From assembly GCA_000310025.1 (NCBI GenBank), contig FN648694.1:20349-71128 (forward strand): a DNA stretch of 50,780 nt. Reading direction: 5' to 3'. Position 1 is the stretch's first letter. Each line of letters begins with the position of its first letter. The position numbers and the translations under genes are program-made. Below, piece by piece: positions 13,201 through 22,829 of the stretch. This stretch comes from Ectocarpus siliculosus (Eukaryota > Sar > Phaeophyceae > Ectocarpales > Ectocarpaceae). The notes beneath the pieces were generated by a model that did no database searches, was not told the origin of the DNA, and saw nothing but the letters and a program-made list of their open reading frames with translations.

Positions 13201-13929
13201 AGACTCTTTTGAGAACTTCTAAGGGCATTTTTCAGGGTCAAAGTGTGCGAAACCGCACCACCAAGTCCGGTACAGCACACAGCCAGAGTTCGATTTTGGA
13301 CTCGCATTAGGGAACAACGCTGGGCGTGAGCATCTGTCTGCCCGTTGATAGATGGCCGGCTCAGAAAGCGGCGCCACCGCGAGAACCCAATATTTCGCCT
13401 CAAGGCTTCATCAAGGCCCGGGTGCTACCGTTTTTTCCCCCTGCGGGCTCAAAACGACATTAGCAGTCTCACCAAAGGCAAAAAAAAAACCGCGTTCCAA
13501 GATGTTAATCCTACTTCATGTACAACAATCACGCCCGTGCACACGCTCCGCGCTTGTCCTCGTCGAAGTGACACCCGCACGTCGTTCGAAGGCAGACGGC
13601 ATGGAACAAACCACAGGCACTACTGCTGTCTAGCGATGCCCCTACTGCCCGTGCCCCCCGTTGCTCACAAGTACTTCGCCGGTGGGGGGACGGGGGACGG
13701 GGGGACGGGCAGTTGTTGTGCTAGTAGCGGTAGCAGTGGCAGCAGCAGCCGTAGTAAAAGTAGCAGCAGCGGTAGTTCACAAGCGATTGAAGCAGCAACA
13801 CCAACATTTTGAATAAAGTAGTAGTAGGACGTGGCGAGCATGCCCTACCTTCAAGGGCTCCAGTTCTCTAGAGAGGCGAGGTTCGGGTTGGCCCACCCCC
13901 CCCGCCCCGGAGGATGCCCGAATACGCAT
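127..13929 (-). CDS. HUWE1: HUWE1/TOM1/UPL-type HECT E3 ubiquitin ligase, N-terminal part (16 exons, runs off left edge)
   Basis: Giant E3 ligases of this family attach ubiquitin to substrates through a C-terminal HECT domain, which lies outside this window. Exons in transcript order: 13849-13929 (ATG), 12814-12914, 11347-11614, 10863-10967, 10366-10509, 8693-9010, 8062-8299, 7597-7750, 5643-5853, 4906-5138, 4172-4298, 3360-3488, 2894-3034, 2058-2327, 1267-1445, 127-283. All phases agree, giving 952 codons without a stop. Residues about 28-420 follow the DUF908 region of human HUWE1 (DLYDW+CDVLDRMDE at the first junctions, SSAE+HLRSLL, SGGWGGRGQGLGLL, LCFEYA), and about 440-952 follow DUF913 (GLLPLLVRHGV, MTECGLIPALL, SQKALLFSVLNAL, VTVPNVLHALCL). 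Poly-alanine, glycine and lysine inserts separate the conserved helices. The first exon is the least certain, chosen because 27 residues in phase 0 precede the conserved RAIL. Identity was judged from remembered family sequences, not a search. Confidence 0.9.
1198..1252. repeat. (AAC)n microsatellite
   Basis: Eighteen near-perfect AAC/ACA triplets lie just 3' (minus strand) of the exon ending at 1267, so in its intron. The surrounding 880-1200 stretch is also rich in CAA/CAC triplets. On the minus strand it reads as poly-leucine, which is not coding. Confidence 0.9.
3561..3789. mobile_element. MITE-like element, family 1, copy 1 (intronic)
   Basis: The two ends form an imperfect inverted repeat of about 60 bp: the left end reads TACCGTAGGT and the right end, reversed, TACCATAGGT. 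Both then share GTAAGATATCACACCCCC plus TGGACC and an AGCTCGAT motif. The body holds CGTTGGAACCGT and TCGTCGAGAGC, found again in the copies near 14.4 kb and 18.5 kb. There is no open frame for a transposase, so this is a non-autonomous element. TA at both outer edges would fit a TA target duplication. It sits in the HUWE1-like intron between exons 4172-4298 and 3360-3488. Confidence 0.8.
3800..4130. repeat. Degenerate minisatellite
   Basis: Imperfect units of about 50 bp carry GTGGGTCTC, AACGGCAAC and AACAC-AAGCAC, repeated four to six times. The pair GGCTATGGGGTGGGTCTC recurs about 108 bp apart, which suggests a higher-order doubled unit. It lies in an intron, directly beside the MITE copy at 3561-3789. 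Confidence 0.7.
4690..4800 (-). repeat. G-run-linked dispersed repeat, copy A
   Basis: Read on the minus strand, a G-run is followed by TACTCATAGTCGTGCATG, CCGTAGTCGTTAGACCATTG and ACCTCGCATCCC, continuing to a GGGTTCTCAC end. It is about 97% identical over about 100 bp to the copy at 11679-11785. It lies in the HUWE1-like intron between exons 4906-5138 and 4172-4298. There is no coding capacity. Confidence 0.75.
6567..6796. mobile_element. MITE-like element, family 2 (intronic)
   Basis: Long inverted repeats of about 75 bp frame this element. Both ends read ATACCGTAAGAGTC, then GAGAG, CCGTGTTAGCGTTT, TAGCGT and TTTCTCCACAAC in the same order on opposite strands. The spacer is only about 80 bp and non-coding. 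Its length (230 bp) and outermost TACCGTA match family 1, although the inner inverted-repeat sequence differs. It lies in the HUWE1-like intron between exons 7597-7750 and 5643-5853. Confidence 0.8.
8560..8700. repeat. Degenerate tandem repeat overlapping a splice donor
   Basis: Five imperfect units contain CTCACCACAAATAT or close variants (near 8562, 8598, 8625, 8660 and 8688). The last unit carries the donor of exon 8693-9010; on the minus strand it reads ATATTTGTGGTGAGAG, and the unit near 8598 repeats those 16 bases exactly. Confidence 0.65.
8693..9010 (-). CDS. HUWE1: Alanine-rich exon inside the DUF908 region of the HUWE1-like gene
   Basis: This 106-codon exon starts DESD, continues with about 20 alanines encoded by mixed GCC/GCA/GCG/GCT codons, then a lysine-proline segment and the conserved LCFEYAPSQG piece, followed by an acidic, glycine-rich tail. 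It is listed separately because it holds the largest low-complexity insertion relative to animal homologues. Mixed codons suggest an old, stabilised tract rather than a fresh triplet expansion. The donor (GTG then gtgaga) lies at the edge of a degenerate tandem repeat that continues into the intron. Confidence 0.85.
10105..10217 (-). repeat. G-run-linked dispersed repeat, diverged copy next to assembly gap
   Basis: GCGTGGTCAATGGTCTAAC matches the core of the repeat seen at 4690-4800, then drifts. It ends in a C-run of about 22 bases that enters the assembly gap, as the other copies end in long G/C runs. Confidence 0.5.
10218..10317. other. Assembly gap (100 N)
   Basis: Exactly 100 N flanked on both sides by runs of C (about 22 before and 18 after). 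The fixed size indicates a gap of unknown length. It lies inside the intron between HUWE1-like exons 10366-10509 and 8693-9010, so no visible coding sequence is interrupted. Confidence 0.98.
11098..11345. repeat. Minisatellite, three units of about 82-93 bp
   Basis: Three units starting near 11098, 11191 and 11273 carry AAGCACCGCGAGATTGGGGT, GGGAGAGCTAGGACCGAG, a (CCA)n run and CCGCACGC. The last two are nearly identical. The array ends two bases from the donor of HUWE1-like exon 11347-11614, so unit number sets intron length. Confidence 0.85.
11679..11785 (+). repeat. G-run-linked dispersed repeat, copy B
   Basis: After a G-run comes TACTCATAGTCGTGCATG, then CCGTAGTCGTTTGACCATTG, ACCTCGCATCCCTACAAAGCC and GGGTTCTCACCGG. 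It is in opposite orientation to copy A and nearly identical to it over about 100 bp. It lies in the intron upstream of exon 11347-11614. Confidence 0.8.
12153..12284. repeat. Tandem duplication, 66-bp unit
   Basis: GCTTGTTTTACAACGTCGTT, GCCAAGCGACGAAAACCC and GATGGCAAACAC occur twice in the same order, 66 bp apart, almost identically. It is intronic in the HUWE1-like gene. Confidence 0.85.
13849..13929 (-). CDS. HUWE1: Proposed start exon of the HUWE1-like gene
   Basis: An ATG at 13929-13927 opens 27 codons ending in AAG followed by the donor gtaggg. The phase is 0, matching the next exon at 12914. Human HUWE1 also has a short lead of similar length before the conserved block that starts here with RAILEAK. 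No homology supports the 27 residues themselves, and an upstream 5' exon or another start remains possible. Confidence 0.5.
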
Positions 13930-16900
13930 GGCCCTGACAAAAAAGGTACACCAGGGCCTTTCATGCACATGATGATAAAAGAGACAGAATGAGGTGGACA
14001 GCACAGAAGAAGGGGGGGGTACGAGAGAAGGTACGGCGATAGAACAGAGCAAAAAGAAAGGGAGGGCAAAAACGAGGCAAAAGGGGGACGAGCGTGTAGG
14101 GCGGGCGGGAGAGAAAGCACAAGAGGAAACGTAGGGAGGGGTGGGGGGAGGCAGACCACCAATATGGTGAGAGTTGTATGCAGCAAGAAACGCAAAAGTA
14201 CCCCAGTAGACGAAATGTGACAGTAAACAAAAAAAAGGCGACGGGAGATAACACGGCGGGGAGTTACCGACTAAATGGGGTCGTCGGGCGATGGAGGTGC
14301 ATTGGGCACGAGTACCAGGACCTACTCTCACTCCTGTCTACATAAGTTTGCACGACAAGTTTTGGGTGAACCTGCTACCGTTTGCTGTAGGTTGCGTAAG
14401 ATATCACATCCCCTGGACCGATTTTCAAAGCTCGATTACTCCACGACGAAGAGGATGCCAAAATTGAAGGAGCACACGTTATCGGAACGCTCTCGACGAG
14501 ACGGTTCCAACGCCGCCATCTTGGGCACCGTCACTGCTTTCCTGCCGAGACATCGAGCTTCCAAAATTGATCCGGGGGGTGTGGTATCTAATGCAACCTA
14601 CGGTACTTGCCGTGCAGAGCACGGGAGAGGGGGAATTGCATAGGGGGCAGAGCGCTTTCCTCGAGTGCAGACAACAACAGCAGTGCACAGCTCTACCAAC
14701 ACAACCAGGGACTTGAGAATTGCTGTGGAACCCTCGCCCGCTTGAGGGAGTTTGCTCGTGCTCTGAGGAGCCCTCGTGTTAGTTTCCTAACCTCAGAGAT
14801 GCAAGACCGTCGGTTGAACACACCAACCACGCAGCACACAGCTCTTTCATTGTTCAGGACTGACCTCGACGAACACAACAGGACGAGAAAGGCAGGGGCC
14901 GAGACAAGACGCAACACCAACTACAGTACGTCGAAACTCGAGCCAGGCCGCGGCACCTCTCTCAACCCTCGGGTTTTGTTATCCCATGACGCCAGTTTTT
15001 TTTGCACACCGTGCGGTAGGCTTTGAACGCACCAGCCGGGGGAAAAGGTGATTATCTCTGTACATGCGCGAGATGTTGTGTGTTTGTTCATGCCATATAT
15101 TTTTCTAGCGGTAAGCGGAAAGCTGCTCGAAGAGGCCACCGCAGCCGCTGCTGCTGCTGCTGCTTCTGCTTCTGCACAGCAGCAACAACGGCTACCACTC
15201 ACTACAAGTAGGTTCCGGGACCGAGGTGTTCACCCATTGAGGGCGGAGGAGGCACTAACCATGGGCACCTTAACCGCGGAACGAGAATGTCGCAGCGCTT
15301 CCAGATCTAGCTGCTACGTGACCTGTGCAGCTATTGGTCAGATTTGTTGGAAGGCCCCAAGGCTCGGGATTTCAAACGGACTCAGCAACATGTCGGAACA
15401 CCTGACAATCACCCACTCAGCTGTCGTCTTCATTTGCCTACAGCAGTAGATGTACCTCAAGGGTCGGTCGAGCAGAAACACGCGCCGTGAATCGCGACGA
15501 AGTGTGTACAACGCAACGGGTGATGTGATTTACTTCTTTCTGCCTTGCCCCCAACCAGCATGTTTGTCGCCTGTACCTGTGATGTAGATTAACGCCGTGG
15601 GACACGAGTCCGTCGAACTACATGTACCACGACATGCTTACAACCTACCACAAAACACTGCTGTTGCCATCCCGAGCAGACTATTTGTCAGGTTAAGCGT
15701 GCCTTCGCCGTGCTAAATAGTCACAACGACGTTCTGCTGGTAAAAGTTAAGTGCGTGCCTAAAGCGTGCCAACCACGATATCTGGGTGCAAGCGTCGCTG
15801 GCCTTGATGGAGGGGGGGGGGTGCACATAATATATGGGAGGGGGGGTCTCTCCCTTGGCGCCGACCACTGGCGGGTTGGATGGAGTCTGTACGGCCTGTA
15901 TGTTGCCTACGGAATCATGATAAATGAGGGAGTAAAAGCATACTCCTGCGAAACGTGGTGCGAAGAATACGCAGCCACCATGAAATCTGGATGCGCGGGT
16001 CCCTAGATATAGATCTTCTTGTGTTGTCTGCGAGCGGAGAGACGAGGAAAACATGTGAGGCAGCCACTCAAGACCAGGGGAACAACCAACTCTTGGTCTC
16101 TCCATTTCTAAGCTCCGCCAAGCATAACAAAGGCAGTCTCAGGTAGGCGTCCTCCAGACACAAGAAGGGGGGGAGGCGTAGCCCTTCTGCGCGCGAGCTC
16201 TCTTGAGAGCAAAAAAAGGCAGAGGAGGTGATGATCTGCCGGCAAGAGACTGCTGCTGGACGCACGGCCCCCTCCTCAATTCTCCCACTTTGTTTCGCCT
16301 AATGTCCCCTTTCTTGGAGTGGTTGGTACTGCTGTTAGAGTGAAGCACAGCTGAGGACTCGCGCTTTCATGATACTTCTCGCAGCCGCGGTTACCTAGGT
16401 TCCAACGCGTGTGGTGCAGTGGGTTTGATTGCCCTCTGGCTGAAGCAATCTTCGACGAGTGACCGCCGGTGGACAAGAAAGATCCGTTGTGCAGCAGCCA
16501 GTATATTAGGGGGATTTGATGTGCCTTGGTGCTCAGCGGACGGAAGTCGAAAGAGAGATGTCCAGAGAGAGATGACTACTTGTGCCCTAGTCCAGCAAGG
16601 GCGTGTGCCCAACGGATATGCACGCAAGAATAGAGCCAATCTCACCCGTGGCAGCGGGGGGGGGAGGGGGGAGTTGCACTCCTGACAGCAGAGCGGCAGC
16701 AAGGTTGAAACCCAAAGAGAGCAAAGGACCTCTAGAATCGAGTCGGTTCTCAGCGAAGAAACAAAAATGCAGTGCGCGGAGCGAGTGTATTTTCTGCAGA
16801 GTATTTCTTGCCCAGGACACGCGAAAAAAAAGTGAGATATACATTCGGGGAACCTCGCGCCTGGTGCGGATCTCAGCTTTGGACGTATAACTTTCAGAGA

Positions 16901-17421
16901 CAAGGGACCTGCATCGTGCCATATCATCCATGGCTTTGTGGAGGCTGTTCAAAAGCTGTAGAGGCGCAAAAGCGCACACAAGCTTTGGGTGAGTGTACAA
17001 GTAGTCCATGCTGAAAAGAGGACGCGGCATCACGATCCCCGGCACACAGGGCACCAAAAACATCTTTGCACATGGCGCACCTCAATACCCTTGCAGACGC
17101 AAGCCAACAGTTGCGTGCTCTCTTCTACTCCTTGCTCCCCTCTGGTCGTCTCTCTCGCGCTCTCTCCCTGGGTTGCAAAAGAAAATGAGCTGTGGTGGTG
17201 TGTGTCCTCTTGCAAAAACTGGGGAGCCCCGCAGAAAGAAACGAAGCTCTCTACAGGGGTTTCGTAAATATTCAGGCAGTTTTCCTAAATTGCCCCCGCG
17301 GCTCCGCCACCCTGTCGTTGTGTCGGCTCTGTCGCTTTCGCCCAGCTCGCTCTATCCTGCCACTCACCGATCAGAGACACACCAGGATTCAAGCTAAGAA
17401 AGCCAGGGGACCGCTCGCAAG
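13930..17421. other. Divergent intergenic region between the E3 ligase and ATG8 genes
   Basis: No exon with convincing splice sites and family resemblance was found. The region must hold the promoters of both genes. It contains the family 1 MITE at 14376-14605, a GCT-rich run near 15150 and many poly-G/poly-C runs. Overlapping open frames on the minus strand at 16391-17063 look protein-like in places (MDYLYTHPKLVCAF) but match no family recognised here. No TATA box could be assigned with confidence. Confidence 0.6.
14376..14605. mobile_element. MITE-like element, family 1, copy 2 (inverted)
   Basis: This is copy 1 in reverse orientation: GTTGCGTAAGATATCACATC and CCCTGGACCGATTTTC open it, GGTTCCAACGCCGCCATC is the reverse of the copy 1 centre, and CAACCTACGGTA closes it. 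A 7-base insertion near the left end (TACCGTTTGCTGTAGG) distinguishes it. It lies upstream of the E3 ligase start, in the divergent intergenic region. Confidence 0.8.
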
Positions 17422-20280
17422 ATGGTGTCGTTCAAGCAGGAGCACTCAGCAGGTATCTGTTTTTGATAGAAGACCACGACGAGAAGAACATGCGGAGAGT
17501 TGTCGATTTTTTTTTGTCTCTCTGCTCCCTGCCCGGCAGGTTCAAGCGACCCGCCTAGTTATGCCCTTGACCTATCACCAGCGGGAGTCTCGACGGACGC
17601 CCGAGGCCAAAAGCGTGGATTTGGGATTAACACTCCTCACGCGAGAGAGACATCCAGTTATTTGTTCGTCGTCGATTGAGCGGCGCTTTATTTTCCTATC
17701 CCTACCCTCCTTTTCTCTCGAGGCCGGGCAAGTTTTGGGAAGTTGGAGCTCCTCGACGTACTGCTGTAGCTCTGTCCACGTGGTTGAACAACAAGCCCAC
17801 GCTGCGCTCAGCACATCGGAGAACCTTGTCACTCGTTTCAAACCATTGGTAGTAGGTCTGGCGGCGCGAGATCCCTAGCACTTGGCTGTTGAATCGCGCG
17901 AGGAGGAGGAGGTGGCTCTCGCGGCGACCATCAGGAACGACGCTGACTTTTTCAAGAATCGTTCGCAGTAAAGCATGTCATCGTACGACCTCGTGTACTG
18001 GATACTCTCCTCTCTCTTTCTCCGCACCACATCACGAACCCAGCAGTTACGCTCGACGCCTGCGTATACCTTGGTGGAGCCCGTGCTTTTTTCCTTGTCC
18101 GCCGTTCCTCTTCCACGGTGCCACAAGTAAAACTCGTAGCTTTCATTGAACATTTGGGACTTGAACTTGAGTTGAAGCTTTTTCTTCTGAAAGAATGTAT
18201 GCGAGGGTTGGCTAAGATGCCACACGCTTCTCTAGTCGGAAACCCTCACTTGACACACACTATTATAATACAATTTTACCAATCGCTCGTATTTGCTTCT
18301 GCTCACCCCCCCCCGCGCTGCCGCCGCCTGCCTCGGCCGAGAGCAGACAAGAGGAAATCGGAAGCGGAGCGGATCCGTGCCAAGTACCCGGACAGGATTC
18401 CAGTGAGTACCAGATGCTGTAGAGTACGTGGGCGTTTTGGCGCGCAGCTGCTGTACAACAGAGCCGCTGCTTGGCCCAAGAGGTCACAGATGAGTCGACA
18501 TCGACACCTAAATAGGTAGACACCCGTACCGTAGGTGACATGACATGACACTAGATACCACACTCCCCTGGACCGATTTTCGAAGCTGGAGTACTCAACA
18601 GGGAGGAAAGAGATGCTTATTTAATCGTGGCGTTGGAACCGTCTCGTCGAGAGCTTTCCGAAAATGGAGTATCAGACATCCTCTCCGTCGTGGAGAGTGT
18701 TGATATTCTGTCCAGGGTGTATGATATCTCATGTCACCAGCGGGTGGCTCACTGGCTGTGTGTATAGCTCGTGGGATGATGTGTCTACAAAAAGAGCGAG
18801 AGTTCGGACGGAGGCAACGATGACGATTTAACACTGTTTATAGAGTGCTTTTTTGGGTGGGGGTGTGTGATGACCAGAGCGAGATATACTCCCTCTGTGT
18901 AGGTTTTGTATGGTGACTGTGGGGGTCGGGCTCTGGGTTGACAGTAGGACAGACACGTGGCAAATAGCCTCTGTGCGGAGAGACCCAGGCCGGATTGTTA
19001 AAAATTGAAAGAGGCAACGTGGAGAAGCAACCGCAAGGCTCCGATGTAGACTCAGGTTCACGTTTTCCAGGCAGATGCGCTCGTTCACGCTGGCAGGTTC
19101 TACAGGAGCTTGTGGTTCGTAAGGAGCTTGTGTCGTAGGGCCCTTGCGGCTGTCCTTGCGAGTGTGCCACCGTGCTGATCGACCTTCAGCCACCGTGCTA
19201 CGTTCGCGGCTCTTTCAGTGGCATCTACGAGGCACGACATACTAAGCTTAGCTGGGTGGTTTTCCTTGTTTTTTTTGTGTGTTCTCCCAGGTGATTTGCG
19301 AAAAGGCAGACCGCAGCGACATCCCGGACATCGACAAGAAGAAGTACTTGGTGCCCGCAGACCTTAGCACTGGTGAGCGGGAAGTTGGTTGGGCAGGGGA
19401 GGGGAGGCGATGGTATGTGGTGGGTGGTTGGGGGCATGAAAAGAATTGAGGTTTGGTCTATGGTGGAGAGCTCGTGTTCCCGTACACACGTGCCACAAAA
19501 CTGCCTACCTCCGACCTCCAGCTACCGTAATCGCCCCCGTTGGTTGTTCCCTTGTGTGCCAAGGCAGAGATTTTTTTACCCCAACACAGCACGCAAAGGA
19601 AAACCCGGTCTTTTTACCCTTTTTACACGCACGACCAGTTCCAGAGACGTGATATATCTTGTCTTGCCGTCACTCGTTGATTGAGATTGTATCCGCGATA
19701 CCCTCGCTTTCTCCCGTCACCCAGGCCAGTTCATCTACGTGATCCGCAAGAGGATCAAGCTGGACCCCGAGAAGGCCATCTTCATCTTCGTCAACGATAC
19801 CATACCACAGACCTGTGAGTAGTGGCGGTGATGGGGGGGGGGGGAGGGTGTCCGTGTCAATCAAGATTTTTTATTGCGTTGTTGCTGAAGTGTTGGGTTT
19901 AAGGTTACTAAAAAAGAGAAATTATTAATAGAAACTTGACCTTGAGAACCGTTGCCCAGCAGATCAGAACCCTACCATGAGCACCTAGCCGCCGTTGGGC
20001 AACCACTCAGGGGGGAATAAGAAACGAGCCTCAGAAAGAATAATTGGATCTTTACATGTGACGGCGCCACTTGTCTATCGCGCCTCGTCACTGGTCCTGT
20101 ATCGTTTGCTCGTTGCTCCTTTCCACGCGCTCACCGCTTTTTTCGAACCACTGCTGCCCCCACCGCCGCCTCCGCCCACACACCATGCCAGCTGCACTAA
20201 TGTCTCAGGTATACGAACACCAGAAGGACGAGGATGGCTTCTTGTACATCACCTACAGCGGAGAAAACACGTTTGGGTAA
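17422..20280 (+). CDS. ATG8: ATG8 ubiquitin-like autophagy modifier
   Basis: ATG8 is conjugated to phosphatidylethanolamine on autophagosomal membranes, where it recruits cargo receptors. Five exons, all in phase: 17422-17452, 18347-18402, 19291-19372, 19725-19814, 20192-20280, giving 115 residues. The start [10 protein letters not shown] replaces the usual short N-terminal helix. It is followed by [60 protein letters not shown] and [18 protein letters not shown], the ubiquitin-fold strands and hydrophobic pockets of the family. Every intron has GT-AG ends. TAA follows the terminal glycine at once, so the precursor has no tail for ATG4 to remove. The second intron contains a family 1 MITE. 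The first exon is only 31 bases, but family match and phase support it. Confidence 0.96.
18527..18746. mobile_element. MITE-like element, family 1, copy 3 (in ATG8 intron 2)
   Basis: TACCGTAGGTGACATGACAT opens the element, and CCCCTGGACCGATTTTCGAA with CGTTGGAACCGTCTCGTCGA match copies 1 and 2. The right end (GGTGACATGAGATATCATAC on the reverse strand) is more diverged at its outermost bases. Same orientation as copy 1. Confidence 0.78.
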
Positions 20281-20921
20281 AACGAAAGGCCAGCCGGTTG
20301 CCGGCTAGCGAGCGACCGGGCTGCTGTACAAAAAGAGGGCACTTTTAAAATTCCGAGGCAAAAAAAAAAATGAACAAAAGCGTCACGGAAAAAGGACCGG
20401 ATCGATAGGAACGTTGTGATGGTCGAGATTTTATGCATAGCTCGTCTTGTTTTGATCTGCGTACTGGCCGGGTTTTGGGGGGAATGTCGGCGGGGGGATG
20501 GAGGTAGGGTGGTGGGGCCTCGAGCCAAGCCACTTCACATGTCTACCTACGCAAGCGGAGCACAGATGCCCATCGTGTAGGCGAAGTGTTGGTCCAGGTG
20601 CACGGATGTAAGGATGTCGGGGAGAGCACGAACCTGTTTCGGTTGGATTGGAGATTTCGGAGACTTCGGATGCTGCAGAGGTACTCGAGGAGGAGGAGGA
20701 GGAGGAAGCTAGTGTGTTTGGCGTAGCAGCAGCAGCAGCAGCAGTTGGGTCGCGGTGTTTTGGGCTGTGAGGCTGATTTTGCCCGGAAGGAACCGGCCGG
20801 ATCTCTCGGGGGTGCTAACAACCGACCGGCCCGCTTGATTGTCTCCGTCCTTGTCGTGGACGATGGTGGGTGTTCGTGAGTCGGAGTCGACGGGGCCACG
20901 CGTACACGATGCTACCGCCAG

Positions 20922-21038
20922 GTCTGGCATGGATTTTCGGGAAGCACATTACAACTACCATTATAGAAGGTTGGGCGGCGCAGCTGCTGCAGAAAGCCAT
21001 AAGCGTGATGACCTTCCAAGAGCAGCAGCTTGAGGGGG
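20922..21038 (+). CDS. Putative orphan exon, unknown protein
   Basis: Between the acceptor ...accgccag and the donor gtgagt, one frame reads LAWIFGKHITTTIIEG then WAAQLLQKAISVMTFQEQQLEG. It is amphipathic and helix-like, with two bases of incoming and one of outgoing phase. An acidic poly-glutamate frame near 20660-20740 could be an upstream exon. No family was recognised, and no partner exon in the right phase was found before the assembly gap at 21887. The call could be chance. Confidence 0.3.
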
Positions 21039-21886
21039 GTGAGTGATTGGTGATTGGTTGGTTGCAAGAGGATCGTGTTCGCTGGCCGCAGCCCGCGGAA
21101 CGAAACCAGATGCCGACGGGATGGGTATTCCTGGGGGGGAGGGGGGGTGAACAGCAGTAAGCAGCGATTTGGATGGTGATGGTTGTTTAGCGAGGCGTCT
21201 CCTGGGTTGGCGCGTGTCTGGGCGGGTGGTCACTCGTTTGTTGTTTCGGCTGCGAGAGAAAGAGCCGCTCTGCTGGCTCTTGGGTTCTACCGGTGCCTTG
21301 GACCGTCCGGGGCGGGGCGCTCCTGTGCCCTGCTTAGCTCTTTCGTGCGTACGATGGCGTTATCGCGGACGAACACGTCGGTAGGGCCTGCGTTAGCTGG
21401 CTGCCCCTGACGGGCGGGGGGCGTTGGTAGGCTCGCCGTAAAGGAAGTTCAACCGTATCTCGTAACACGCGTTGCCTGGTTCGTTGTCGTGGCCGTAAGG
21501 AAAGAGATGGTTCAACCGCAGTACATAAAAAAACGAAAATGCTTGGTTTGGTTCCCGGGGACTCGAGTGTTGCGGATCTTTGGGCTTTCTGTTCTGGTCG
21601 CGGGGTGGCACCGAACACGTGCTGTACCACAAGTCATATCGTCGTATATAATGTACATCTGTAAGGTTCTTTATGGACTCGTGTAAGGTCGTCAAAGGAA
21701 GGCGCGCGACTCAGGGAGAATGGGTTGGAGGTTGTTCTTCTCGCTGAATAAGCGCGGGGCATGGCCAAGAGCACGCCTGACATGCCCCAACAGACAGCGG
21801 TGTTGTCTCGATCCTTGTTTCAAACCATGCACAGCTGGTGTATACTGGGTGGCCGCGCAAGAGTTTTGCGGCCGGTGGCATGGTTG

Positions 21887-21986
21887 NNNNNNNNNNNNNN
21901 NNNNNNNNNNNNNNNNNNNNNNNNNNNNNNNNNNNNNNNNNNNNNNNNNNNNNNNNNNNNNNNNNNNNNNNNNNNNNNNNNNNNNN
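21887..21986. other. Assembly gap (100 N)
   Basis: Exactly 100 N in the intergenic region. Exons of the putative plus-strand gene, if real, could be hidden here. Confidence 0.98.
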
Positions 21987-22255
21987 TGGTTCGTTCGTTG
22001 GTCCTCCTGTCCGGAAAGAGTTGCTGCGCTGAATAAATAGTGTCGTATGGGCTGCTGTAGTTGTTCTAGAAGGCGTTGTTTGTGTCGGCGGTGTTGTTGT
22101 CGCCATGGACGCGGGCAGCGGAGCACGCGTACTTGCGCCATGCTGACGGTCTGAAAGAACAAAAACGAAAAATGTAAATACAACACATGCAAACCGGGTG
22201 TAGCGATCCAGGAGGACTGACTGCTGCGCCTTCGCTTTGACGTTTTGCAATTCCG

Positions 22256-22360
22256 CACGACGAGGAGAGGATCGAGAGATATCTACCGTCACTCGCCAAA
22301 CAGTTGTCCGTGGTGCTCGAGTGCATCGACGCAGCAAGTCGGCAACAGGCAATCCGATGT
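22256..22360 (+). CDS. Putative orphan exon, unknown protein
   Basis: A frame reading ERYLPSLAKQLSVVLECIDA then ASRQQAIRC ends at the donor gtacgt. It is leucine-rich and helical in character, but the other two frames are also open here, no clear acceptor precedes it and no family is recognised. It may belong with the exon-like segment at 20922-21038. Confidence 0.22.
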
Positions 22361-22829
22361 GTACGTGTGTTCGTGTTTCTTTTTCACGAGAGAATCCTAG
22401 GTACGTAATCGAGGGTTCTTTTTCCTTCGGTGTAGGGAATTATCTGATAAATCTTACTGCGTGCAGATATCAGAGCCATTTTATTCGCCTACTTGGAGGT
22501 CATTATGGAGCGACATGTACTCTTCTTTCAGCGGGATCATGTTTTTCCAACTTTACGACCCCACAGCATGCCTTGCCCCGACTGACTCCCGACTCCCTGG
22601 TCTCCTAGTTTACGTGACACCACTCGCGGAGCCTCCACCGTTGATATACGCGGGTTCTTCGCTTCTGACTTTCACCTTCCTACCCCCTGGATTACTCCTT
22701 CTGTCCTCCCGAAATGTTGCCCCCAGCCACCATTCCATCATGATGGTGGACGTCCTCCAATACGTACATTGTAGCGAGTGCAGTGAATGCCCTCTTTGGG
22801 TTTCGCCCCGACTTCCCTTACTATCTCCC

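Noticed and set aside
16391-17063. Two overlapping long minus-strand frames (178 and 158 codons)
   Set aside because: No domain, no paired splice sites and no partner exons; kept only as a remark on the intergenic region.
17192-17878. Longest uninterrupted open frame of the window (228 codons, plus strand)
   Set aside because: It covers ATG8 exon 1 in another frame, has no family resemblance and biased composition; treated as chance.
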